Shown in pieces: positions 28,001 to 40,000 of a stretch of DNA of 64,000 nt. Where the stretch lies: the NCBI GenBank assembly GCA_020086605.1, contig JACBWW010000048.1, forward strand, positions 3,723,437 to 3,787,436, given 5' to 3'. The position numbers were made by a program, and so were the translations under genes. Origin of the DNA: Lanius collurio. Its lineage: Eukaryota; Chordata; Aves; Passeriformes; Laniidae. Position 1 is the first letter of the stretch, and each line of letters begins with the position of its first letter. Below the pieces are notes generated by a model. That model saw nothing but the letters and a program-made list of their open reading frames with translations. It did no database searches and had not been told where the DNA came from.

Positions 28001-31000
28001 CTGTATATAAGAACAAAAATATAATGGTATTAAAATACTCATACAGCAGTATTTTGCCATATAGTAAACATGGAAAACTCCAGATTTTTAAGACTCCCTG
28101 AACATCACTGAGAAGAAAACCATTCCTGGGGGGAAAAAAAAAAAAGGCAAGGCAGTTATGTTAATCTTTAGCTGATTGCTTAGAAGAATTTAGCTGGACT
28201 ACTTGAAGTGGACACATGCTGTTTTTTAAATAATTTGTTTTGTTGATGGCAGTAATCTTGTCTCTCTTTGAACCTGTCTCTGCAAGTATTAGGTTGTCAT
28301 AGGAAGTATTCCCTGAATGCCTCTGAAATGTGTGTGTTTCTCTCCTAAGCTTCACAATGAGGATGACTCCCCAGAGCCTTCAGCAGTTGAGCAGCCTTCG
28401 ACGTCTGCAGAGACTCCGCAGCCTCCGCAGACAGGAGCCTTACCTGAGGCAGATACTTCCCCTCCACCTTACTGTAGCATAGCTGTGGAAGCAGCTGCAA
28501 CCTCAGGTATTTTTCTTGCACAGCAGGTTGTCAGGGATGAGTGTGGATGAATCAGCCCTTGGTTCAAAGTGGTCTGATGCTGCCGTGTATTTTTTTTTTC
28601 CATGCACACAATTACAGTAAAAAGCTGTCCTTTGATGTGCAGCCCTTTGGTTTGTTCAGAAGAAGCACTCTTGTAAATTACGCTGATTGTTCCAAATTGC
28701 TAGACTAAATGGATACTCATTAATTAGTTTAATAGGTTTTATTTAAGTCTGCTTGTAGTTCATTTCCACATTTAATCTAAATCTTTGAGTAGTGCTCCAT
28801 TATTAGACCTCATTAGCAATTTTCATTGCCTCTTTATGAAAAACCTCTCAGACTTCTTTAGTGTGTGACATGGTTTGGTGAAAATACTGCCATGAAAAGG
28901 TTAATTTTGCTTTAAAGGCTCTTGATAAAATTTCTCATGAAAAGTGAGTAATGGGTCTCTTATCTGTTCATTCACTGCTCCCTTTCTTAGGAGACTGTGA
29001 CTTTTCTTGCAGATATGGGAGACTTAACAGCAGGCAGCATCGAAGTTCCTGTTTAAGTAAAGTTGCATGGATTTGTGTCTCCCATGTGCCAAATAAATAT
29101 TTTAGGAGTAACTACCAACCTAATTTTTTTAATGTTGGTTAAAAGAACAGTTTCCTGTCCCTGTTTTTTGAAACAGTGTTTGCAAGTATAATACATAGCT
29201 CTGTGGAATTATCCCTATATATAACATCCTTGTGTTGGTGTGCTGACAAATCTGTTGACCATGTGATCTGGGCTGACAAATCTTTACCATGTAAGCAGCC
29301 TTTTAATGAACTACTGCTTGCTGTAGGAGGAAGCTCAAGGCATATTTAAAGTAATTTTAATTAAATGATGTTAATAATTCTATTCTATATATTGATGTTT
29401 TAGTGTTACAACACAGAAGAATGAAGTCTGTGGTCCATTTTGATGGAAGGAATATTTTTAAAAGAATGTGTTGAGATTGAAATCTTGGAAAAACTGGTTT
29501 TCAGAGACCACTTGGAGTTGGCAACCAGGCCACACTAATAAGAATACAGCTGGTTATTACCAAACTGAAGTAACAGATTGATAATGATATTTAAACGCTT
29601 TTTTTTTCAAGATTTTTGTGTGTATGTCTTTGTATGATTGGATAAAAAGCATTTGGTTGGAATGCCTTGGGATATAACTAAACAAATACTATTTTATTTT
29701 TGTTCTTAAGTTTGTTGATTCCTTGCCAGCATCTGTGTTAAGGTTTCTGCCTTGGGTAGCTGCTGTGGTGTGCAGGGGTGGTGAAGGGCCGCGACCTTCC
29801 CCAAAGTGTCCCCAGATAGAGGGAGATGCTTTGGTGCTGAGGCCAAACAGAGGCCCAGGCACACACCCCCTAGGTGGTACAGCCACTCAATCACATGGCC
29901 AAAGGCAGTGATCAGTGGAAAAGAGGAGAGAAGCGTCTTTTGGATGGGGTTCCGGCAACAAGGGTTTATTCCATGTGTGGAGGGTCCAGGAACAAAAGAC
30001 AAAATGGAGGATGAGGGTGTAGGTTTATATATGGGTCCGGTAGGGGTGGGGAAACATCAGAACTGATGGTTTGAGGGCAAGGAGGCAGAGTGAGGGCAGA
30101 ACAAAGGTACAGCAACCAATGGGGAAGAAGAAGGGTGGGCAGGAGAAGAGAAACCAATGGGAGAACCTGGAGAAGGGAACTTTCTAGATCGGGGCTGAGC
30201 AAGGCATAAAGGGGTGAGGGCCAACAGGCCAATCCCAAATACAGAAACAGCATACAGCAACATAATAAAGCAATGGACTGTAAGATGGCTCCTTGTGCTC
30301 ACCACAGCCTTGGGGGCGGTTCAGGACTTAAGGGCTGTCGTACCAGCAGACCTATTTTGTCCCTGGGCCAATTGGCCCACTGGTCCTGACAAGTGCAGTC
30401 TCACACACCACATCTCCCCCTTCTTTATTTAAAGAAAGGGCTTGTCCCAAGGATTTGAAAAGTAGCTTTTTGAAGCAACTTAGCAAACATGCAAAAATAA
30501 AAATTATCAAAAGAACCCACTGACTAAGTCAGAACAAAGAATTCAGCCACCCTTTCAACCCCCAGTGTCCAAGGAGATCTTCAAACCACTCTGGTTGCTT
30601 TTCCACCTGCAGTTTTTTAATATGGTCCTGCATTTCTTGAATTGTTGCATGGATGCCCTTACTCTGCGATGACAGGTTGAAGCAGCAAAGCCTTTCAAAA
30701 TCTTTGCAGCCGCGTCCATGGGCCAGTAGCAAAAAATTGATTGTGGCCCAATTTTGGAGGGTCGCATGCCTGCTGGTCTCTTCATCTTCAAGGAGGTGAC
30801 TTACTGCACTGCATGTCAGGTGGGCCTTCTTGCCTAACCAGCATTCCAGGTGGGAAGTCTGCCCTAATGCTTTCGCGATGGCCACCCATGTCAGAACAAG
30901 GGTGACTGCCACTTTCTTTACCCTAGACCAATCCACAATTTCATCATTGCAATTTGGATCTAATTGTCTTAGGTCTCTCTTTTGGCGGGCCAATCCACTT

Positions 31001-34000
31001 TGATGTTGCCAATTGAGAATTTGAGTTTTGTTAGGAGCTAGTAAGGAAAGCTGGCCAAGCATGCACGGTCCTCGTTGAAGGTGGGATGGAAGCCCTGCTC
31101 ATGCCCTATCTCCACAAATTAAGAACAAGCCTCATTGGAGCACCTTGGGTTTATCAGTGGATGCTGAAAATGTTTTAGTGGTATGATTGCACCACTCTTC
31201 TGAGTTATAAGGCTTTTGTACAGGATTTGCCACATCTTTTTTCTAATTCCCGTATAAAAGAAATGGATGCAATAGGGAGCTTTGGTGGACCCCAGCAGAT
31301 CCAATTCCTGGGGCTCCTCTGGTGCATCTTTTAATATCTTTGCCCATATGTCCCAGGTGTCAAACGGGCTAGGTCTCTTCCCCTGGGGGGGATATTCACT
31401 CAGTGATAGTGGTATCCTCACCAGGCACAAGGTCAGGGAATTGTCCACACTGCCCATGGACAGGCACCATCAAGCTGTTAAAAGTTTTTCTTTTATAAAT
31501 ATTTTTACAAACTTAAAATGCAAATATCCTCAGTTTCAGTCTCTGTAAAAAAATATACTTTAAAGGTAAATAATTATGTGCATGTGAAAGTTAATATTCT
31601 TGACATCTTTCTTGTTTAAAAATAAATAACTTTTTTATTTTGAACAGACTCACACAATGAGTTTTATCCTGTACCACCTCCATACAGCGTAGCTACCTCT
31701 CTTCCTACGTATGATGAAGCAGAGAAGGCCAAAGCTGCAGCCATGGCAGCTGCTGCAGCTGAAGTTGCCCAGCGAGTAAGTGATACAGTTCTGCTGTATT
31801 TCAGTTTTGTGGAATGTGTTAGGCTAATTATTTATAACAATTGGGCCCATATTATGACCCATTATTGTAATAATGGTGGGTGAATGATATAAATATTTTG
31901 GATGTTTAGGTTTATATAGATAGTGTAAGTTAGTTGTAACATACTATGAAAAGCCCATCATATTCAGTCTTTCTGAGAGACATAGCTGTCTGAATGGCTT
32001 TAAAAGCCAAATGTTGCCCTGTTTTAATAGTTTATCTAGTATTTTGTTAACTTTTAATTAGGTATTCCCTACTAATGTTACTTTGTAGAGTTATTGCTGT
32101 TGTTTAGTGTTTTGGATGGTAGAAACAAAAGAATTACCAAAGACCTTTAGAGAGAAAGGGAGACTTCCAACAGTCTGGAAGGGTCATGACCCCAAATCAT
32201 GTAAATAGTTTTTAAAAGGAAAGGTCCTGTTGTTCAATCTATAGAAACTTAAATACTGATGTTCAAAGAAATGTTCCCAGTACTTGAAACAAAAAAGCCC
32301 CTACGCAAGTTGTGGTAAACAATAAATAGGCATATATTCAGTGTTTCTAGTTTTGTAAGAATTAACCTTAAGAAGAATGCAGTCTTCAAAATAGAGGATT
32401 CATATCTGCAGTTAGTGATAAATGTTAGTTTTGTAAGCAAGTTTCTTACTTACTCTCAAGTTTTGGAATGTGGAAGTTCTGCTTGGTAGTATTGACCATA
32501 ATATACTATACCCAAAAAAGGCTTCCAGTTCTTTCACTAAAAATCTCCTCCTTGAGATCAAATGTGATTACATTTGAAATACATTTAAAACCTTACTGGC
32601 TGCAGTGTGCTTGTGGATGGAAAAAAACCTTTACTCACCCAGCAGGAGGCAGGTCCTTCCTTGAGTGCTGCACGGTGCCCACAGTGCACAATACTCACTT
32701 TAAGGTGTGCACAGCTAAAGTGGATTTGTGTAACATCACCAGTGACAGTGTCACACAAATCTGCTTGACTGAATTTAGTCGGAAACCATGGAGATTTGAA
32801 TGGCTACTTGCCAAATTTTAGCAGTGAGGGGATGATCTCCATTGTAATATTTTATCTGCTCTAACAGGAACATGGATTCTCTGTAGTCTGTCCTTACTGC
32901 TTGTCACATAAGTAAAACTTTTGCTGAAATACTGGTCTGAATGAAACCCTTATTCTGAAATTACAAACTTGGAGCATTAACGACCCAAACCCTACCTTTC
33001 AGAGTACCTGTGATGCTGAAGACAAGATGTGCAGCTCTTGCAAGTTTCTTGTTCTTACATCTAGAACCCTATGAAGTGCAAACTTCAGACATACAAGCAA
33101 TCTCCCTTGACAACTCAGTCTGGGGTTCAGCCAATTGCAAGAATAAACCTAGGAAACAAACAAACCCCCAAAACAAACCAATTATTTTTTGTCTTGTCGG
33201 TTTAAGCTTTTATTTACTCTTTCTTACAAGTTCAGGCTGCTGTGACAGAAGCTTATTTTGCCCTTCCTCAAACAGTCTACTTGGTTTTGGTCAAACCACA
33301 GATTTTTGAAAAATTAGTTTCCTCAGTTGATACACATAGCTTCAAATTATGTAAATGCATGGAGATGGTCTTGCATGAAAATGTTTAGGCTACTTGTAGC
33401 TCTGAAGAGGATGGGACATAAGATGTGCTGTTCCTAGAGAACATTCTCAAATGTTCTGTATCAGAGTAGAATTACAAAACTAAAAGTAGATACACCTTAT
33501 GGCTGCTCTTCACTGCTTTCGATGAAAACATTGAACCTGAGAAATAGCAATTTTTGGTGTTCCCTGAAGCAGTTTTATTATTCTTAGTCTTCAGTCAGAA
33601 GGGAAGGGGAAAGCTGCTATAATTCACCTGTCTTCAGTGATGGGTGAAAGGAAGAAGGACAATGGCTGAGCCTCTGAATCTTACATGTTGTGGGAAGAGA
33701 AGTCTGGTTTTGATTGAGCAAGCAGGTAACTGGCTCTGGCAGAGACCAGAGAGATTGGGTTTAAGTCAAAACAAGAGAAGGCAAGGATGAATGGAGAGCC
33801 ATGGTATGGACAGAGTAGAAAGACTTAAATGAGAAACAGAAGGAAAAAGGATAAACTGGGATTGATGGAGAAAGGAACACAAGTGAGGACAAAATGTAGT
33901 ACTGGGAAAGGAGCTGAAGTTGATGTATGAGAAAAGAACAGGGAGGGAAAAGGAATCTGGAGGCAAGAGAGCTGGATACACTGATGAAGTGAAAAATAAA

Positions 34001-37000
34001 CTTTTTACAGTCGACTTTGCTAGAACATACCAGAGAACTTGACATTCAAGAACTGCATGCTGACACCACAAGAATTTCACTTATGAAAAGTCAGTGGGAA
34101 CATACTATTATTCTCCCGACACGGAGATTGACTAAAAGGTTCTAGGCTTATGGCAGTACTAAGTTAGTATCAGAAGTCTGCACAGTGTATCTGAAAGTGA
34201 TTCTTGCTGTTTGCTGAAGAGTTCAAGTTTGGCCGTAATTCTGCTCAGTTTGCTTCTGTGGTTTTTTTTTTCTTTTTTTTTTAAGCAAATGCATGCACAC
34301 ACACAAGCTGTATTAGAGAAACAACATTAAGGTTACAAAGCTGGGATTTGGGGAAAAAGTAAGAAATGCTGAAGCTGAGTTTCAGTTTTTTAGATGATAT
34401 TAAACTTATGTGCCAGTGCAGTTTTAATTACTGCCCTTTTAATTATCTTACCACATGATGCTGCCACAAAAGCCCTACCTTATTTATTATTTCTGGACTT
34501 ACACTGAGATAGACTAAGACTGTGTAATAAAACTGTCTTGATGTGGCAGATGGCTGGAATAAGAAAGAAGAGTCTTGTTACAGTTTCAGTGGTGGTTTGT
34601 CATCTTTGGGGGAAGGATTTAGCTCTGAATACCCATGGAAGAACAGATAAGTAACTTAATTATGTAACAGTAGTGCAAAGTTTGATTGTTTTCTCACTTT
34701 CACAAGTGACAGCTGCAGACATTACCTGACGTACATGTTACACACTTTGCAGAACATAGACGAATGATGTAACATGTATATTTTTCAGTTTTTATTTTCA
34801 GCCTTATGAAATTAGTACTCTCACAAATATGAACTGTGCTGTGTTCTGTGCTTCTGGTCTCTTCCTTGTAAACTCAGGATATATATTACCTCTACTGCAA
34901 TAATGTGAACAGCTGGAAAAAGTTAAATGTTACTTTGAGTGATGTGTGAAGCTGATAATTCTAATGGTATACTCCAAAGTGTGCAGTGAAGGTTACGAAT
35001 CTATTCATTAAGCAAAAGAGAGGAAAATGACATGAAAGGGCAGGACACTTAATAAGCAGCTTTCATATTTATTTCCCCCAAATCATGTAGGGCACTTAAA
35101 AAAAAGATATTTAATGTGATCATATGAAATACTTCATCATAGGCCCTGTATTAACAGATAAAATGAACAATCTAAACTTAACATTTACTGAAACTTTCAG
35201 TAATTTTTTAATTCTTTGTGTAGCTTGTCTGACAGGAATAGATTGTGTATAAACATGCATTCCTTTCAAATGCTCCCAGATGTCTCATTTCATCAAAGAA
35301 ATTCTACTAGCCCTGTGTCATCAGTAGTAATAGCATTAGTTATCCTGGCTTTTTCTTTTCAATTCTCAAGGTCAGTTTTAAAAGGTCAATTTAAATGGAC
35401 AAAAATACTGCTAACAGTTTAATGACTTGTTTGTATGTTGCAATGAATGGCTTTTACTTAATGCTTTTCAGTTGCATTTGTCTTATGTTTTTCTGTTTTT
35501 ACATGCTTAGCACGCCCAGTTTAGGGAATCTAGGAGTCTGTTTGATGAAATATTCCTCAGTCGTCCAGAGGTATGGTATAGTTCTCTCTAGTTTAGATTT
35601 TGCTATGAATTTTCCTGCTGGCAAACAAATGCTTCTGGGGTTAATTGTGCCTTCCCCCCCCCCCCCCCCCACTATTAATTTCTCCATATTGGTTTGTATG
35701 CTGAAGGTACCCTGGTAAATTATTAAGTAATTTAACCCTTTCTTTTCCTCAGAAGTTTTTCTCTGTAAACACTGCATTGGGAAGAGTTATATCAGTTTAG
35801 TGGTTCTTTACTTGATTAAAGATGGTTGTCTCACTATATGCCATGCTAGATTTCAGTTTGAAAAAAGCTAAAAAACACTGAGGAGAGAAAAACAGTCTTT
35901 CTCTTGCAGAATACTACAGAGAGCACTGTAGTGTGTTGGGAGTTAATAGATTCAGCTTCAATAGATGCTGTGTACCATGTGATGTTCTTTTGCTTAGGGA
36001 AATTACCCTGTGTGACATGCTGTTTATGTTGATAATATAATATACTGTTTAGATGTTTCTCTGGTTGTAGGAGCAACAGATTTTCTGTTCCTACAGATGT
36101 CAGCTTATTTAGAAAGCAAGAAATGCTGTCCATCTTCCTTAACTTGTCTAAATTGGTCAGAAATCAATGAGATAATGAAACAGTGTTAAATATCTTACAG
36201 ATTTGTGTGTGTTGTGTTAATACTTCTCATTAAAAAGGAAAATATTAATAAAATATATAATCTCATTCATAAAAATGTCACTATCTAAGAGAAGTATTTC
36301 ATGAAAATATGTTTAAGCATCAGCATAGAGGACAGTCGTTCTTCATTGCCCATTTTCATTCCTCAGTACATGGTGGCAAACAATTTTATTTCGGAGAAAG
36401 TCTAGGGCAATCAACAGCAACCAGATCAAATGAGAGCACTGAAAGACAGCCAGTATTAGTGGGACTTGAGCAGTGGTCAGTTAGGGTTTTCTGTATGCAG
36501 GACTGCTCATGAAACCTCATAATCCTAAATGATGTGGATATAGGCTGATGTAATTTCTTAGTATTCTAAGAATTTAATTTCTTAAACACTCTCATAATTT
36601 TTGTATGCCAGTTTTTGGAGACAGTAAAGAGAACTCAATTTCCTCTTCTTTTCTATGGAGTGTGATAAATTACTGCTTGTTCACACTTAATACAACAATG
36701 CTTTTTGCAAACATCTGCTCTCATGTTCCTGAGCTGTTCTTACTGACCTATGTTTCTCACATGTATAAGCTTCAGAGAAGCCTCTGCTCAACTCGTTACT
36801 TTCATTTAACAAAATTTTCTTTTTTCTGAGGCAACTTTTGCATGGAGCATAATTCACTAATTGTTTTGAAAATGGCAGTATTAAGTACAGTAGTTAGCAG
36901 ACAGTTTAAAAAAAGCCCAAAATTATGATGTATGGGGTTTTGTAGACCTTGTGAAATTAAAATTGAAAGTACTTTTTTTTTTTGTCCTGACTTGAAAAAG

Positions 37001-40000
37001 GAACTTTTGTGGCATGCATTTCAGAGATAAACACATTCAAATGTAGCTCTTTTTTTAACGCCTTTTCAGCCCTTCCTTCCCTCCCATTCCCTTCCTCTCC
37101 ATCAGTCTTGTAGCTGGAGCAAAGTTAAGCTAAACAAACTAATGCTTTCTTAGTCACTTAAGCTTAAGATGACCATTTAGAGGCACCTGAAATTATGTGG
37201 AGTTGAATTATAGCCCTTTAAGCTTGTTGTTCAGATGGCTTTTTGTGCTTCCCTTGGAATCGTCTGTGTGAATAGCGGTGTTTTTAAAGTAAGTTATCTG
37301 ATACAGTGTCTTGGTTAATTAATCTGAAATACAGAGCACAACTGGAATTTCATGGCCATGTTACTAAGGGTGAAGCTGACTGCTCTGAGTTGGTACAGCA
37401 GTCCTTTGAGCACATTTTTAACCTAATTGCTATACCCTGGTAAATTATTTTGCACTGTTGACAAAGGGGAACATGTGACAGAGCTTTAGATCACTTTGCT
37501 TGTTTAATGCCCTTTCAGTCATAAACATTATTTCTTTAGTAAGTGCTTGTGGGTGAAACAGCCAAGTAAATTTCACTTGAATTGATCTCTCTTGATTTCA
37601 TTTTTTTTTATAGGTAATTTCTTATATCAGTTCCTATACATTATGGTAATAGGAGCAAAAATTAGGAAAAGAATGTTACATGTGCTTCTGTTTATACCAT
37701 ATTACTGCTGCTGCTGACAGCATTATTTAACTTGTGTCATCCTGCATTGTTTTGATGTTACTCATTTAAGTATAAAAATGGTGTTTAATTGGTCTTAGTT
37801 TTCATCAGGCTCTTTAGGAAGTGCTGTCCCTGGGAAAACTTTTGTGTTTGCCAGGCCACGGCTGAAGCAATGTTTCACCTGTGCATACAACTGCATATAT
37901 AATATCTGCCAAGTTCTGTTGAAAAACAAAGCAACTCTCTCTTTCAGTATTTTAAGGTCCAGCATTTTAACACAATGGGAGTAATCTTTGGATCATTGTG
38001 ATTGACATTTGTTTGCTTTGTTTGACTTCAAGTACTGTGCTTTTTGAGTTTAGAAGCCTTTTAGACACTTTTAATGTGCTCGCGCCCTCTAGTGACCCTG
38101 GAGGTGTTCTTTGCCTTGCTTGTTTTGCTGTGGGTTATAAAATTTGTTAGGGCAATCGTGGTTGCATCAGCACTTGATTTTAAGATACTAACCTTCCTTA
38201 TTCTATAACTTATTTTATATTTAGGGAATTATTAGAAGACCTTTCCAGCTGGAAAACCATACTGTATGATAACTTTTCAAAAAAATATTTAGTAGTTTGG
38301 GTACATGTCAAGATAATTACAGTAAAAAAAAAATGTTGGTTTTGATTGTCGAAGTACTAATTGGAAATAATTTTAGCTTCATTTAAGATGAATAGACAGT
38401 ATGTACATATCTTCTACAGAAACTTTAACAGAAAATTTGGGCTCTGTCAATATAAGCAACAAATAAGACTTGTTTTATAGTTATAAATTATTTTTTTAAA
38501 ATTTCCTTTATGTGGACATGTTACGGAAATGTCAATTTTATTCTAGCTTTAGAAACATGATTAATACTTTATCCTATAGATAGTTATTCTAAACTTTTCA
38601 CTAAATTATCACTAACCTGTAAATCCAGGAAGAAGAGTATCCACCACGGGATGATTTCAGTGATGCTGATCAGCTTAGAGTTGGCAATGATGGCATCTTC
38701 ATGTTGGCATTTTTCAGTAAGTTATCTTGTATCCCAGACCTACTGAGGTATATATTAATTGTACCTTTTCTTCTATAGAGTATAAAAGAGAGCTGTGATA
38801 AATTGCATTGATGTACTGTAATGAACAGATTTTTCTTACTGTGCACAGATATAAACACTTCCTGTTCCAGATACAGCAAATATCCTGCCTTTTTTTTTTT
38901 TTTTTTTTGTGGCCTCTGTCACAGATAAGGGGACAAAGGAAAATCATAGTAAATGCTTGAAGGTCTAGCACTGGAAATTCTGTCATCTTCTAGTTGGACC
39001 ACCAGCTTCAATTAAAGGCTAGGTCACAGTAATCTGGCAAGTGTTTCTTTTTACTAGGAAAAAAATGAGAGAGATGTGCTGTGTAAAAGCTGTGAATGTT
39101 AGCATAGTGAATTAAACAGCTGTGGATGGACTTTTGGAACAAATCCAACCATACTCATTTTCAGGTTGAACTAACCACAGTCATATAAAAATGTGTTGTC
39201 TTCAGGTTACCTCTTATTGTGACCAGCCCTCCCTTCATCATGTACTGTGTGCACGCTGTGCATGTCTTGTAACTTGTGTACTGCATTAAGCAAAGTTACA
39301 TTTAGCAACTAGAAGCTGTTTCTACAACGAAGCTGTGTTAGTTTTACCAATTACTTATTTCTTTCTAATTTCTGAGGATTTTTTCCCTTTCTGAAATAAA
39401 TGTGTTTGGCACCTTGGATGGAAGCTTGGTGTTGGGGATCTATCTGTTCTACTGAGAATTTATCAGGATTAAAACTGATTGATTATCCACTGAAATCTCC
39501 ATTATGTCTTTCAACCTAGGTTTCATAGTAGTTCTTTCTTCTGTAATCTTTTTTTTGCAATCTCTTTAACTCTTACAGATGCAGGCTACAATGCTTTCAC
39601 AGAAGGTTTTTAAACATGATGGTGTGCAATGTGCTGGGACAATGTGGTGTTTTCATCTTGGGGTAAAAATATGTCTGCCTCACATAGCAAATGTATAAAG
39701 ATTCAGGGTAGTCAGTTTTGTAGTCTGACCTCTTTCTGTATGGGAGCATGGAAAGAGTATATTCTTGGGGACAAAGGGAGGTGTGACTTCATTTTTCTTT
39801 TTCCTCTTTTTTTCCTCTCCCTTTTCTATGTGCTGTAACTTTTTGTATTTAACCTATTTAGGTCCTTTATTGTGTGAACTTGTTCTTGCTTTTAAATTCT
39901 GGTTCAGGCCTTCATTGGCACTGCACTTGGAGGTCAAGGGGGTTGTTGGCTTTAATATGTCTGAAGACCTTTCTTTAAGTCACAGTTGTCCAAAATTGTG

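Larger units (their letters stand above)
10014..28349 (+). other. NDFIP2: NDFIP2 intron 1 (18.3 kb)
   Basis: The intron has a gtgagt donor and a pyrimidine-rich acceptor ending ctcctaag. Contents: the 3' half of the CpG island, an 18-bp tandem duplication (10734-10774), a (TG)n tract near 18089-18103, long T-rich tracts (17624-17668), a CR1 with reverse-transcriptase remnants (21640-22557), a second shorter CR1 (26965-27212) and a possible ancient CR1-like relic near 19110-19340. I saw no additional coding exon. Confidence 0.85.
29782..31480 (-). mobile_element. Endogenous retrovirus 3' fragment: partial env plus 3' LTR
   Basis: Read on the minus strand, the order is env remnants (31457-30529), a polypurine tract (plus-strand complement at 30413-30428), then an LTR of about 630 bp (30412 down to about 29782). 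Gag, pol and the 5' LTR are absent, and the 5' end stops at about 31480 in ordinary intron sequence. The LTR is about 96-97% identical by eye, apart from two 11-bp indels, to a second copy at 59161-59746, so the family was active fairly recently. The CX6CC arrangement in the TM part occurs in alpha- and gammaretroviral envelopes. I cannot assign the genus from what is present. Confidence 0.9.
28507..31647 (+). other. NDFIP2: NDFIP2 intron 2, containing an antisense retroviral fragment
   Basis: The intron is 3.1 kb, with a gtattt donor and an acceptor ending tgaacag. About half of it (29782 to about 31480) is endogenous retrovirus in reverse orientation. Because the retroviral poly(A) signal and promoter point against the gene, they should not prematurely end NDFIP2 transcripts. 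The remaining sequence is AT-rich and shows nothing else I can name. Confidence 0.88.
31776..38628 (+). other. NDFIP2: NDFIP2 intron 3 (6.9 kb)
   Basis: The donor is gtaagt and the acceptor is aatccag. The intron is AT-rich and contains a pure C run (35654-35670) and a CTCF-like motif (38081-38097), listed separately. Open frames on either strand are short and lack splice signals or recognisable domains. I saw no transposon body I could name. Confidence 0.8.

Noticed and set aside
29220..29300. Apparent repeat of gctgacaaatct in intron 2
   Set aside because: Only 12 bases are shared, with different flanks. This is too short to call a duplication.
29966..30253. A 95-codon minus-strand frame repeated identically at 59336-59623
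   Set aside because: The identity is explained by both frames lying inside the two copies of the same LTR. It is U3/R sequence translated by chance, not a conserved gene.
33761..34080. Two overlapping serine/leucine-rich minus-strand frames in intron 3
   Set aside because: They are opposite a purine-rich (gaaa/ggaa) stretch, which produces Ser/Phe/Leu-rich frames by composition. No similarity is recognised.
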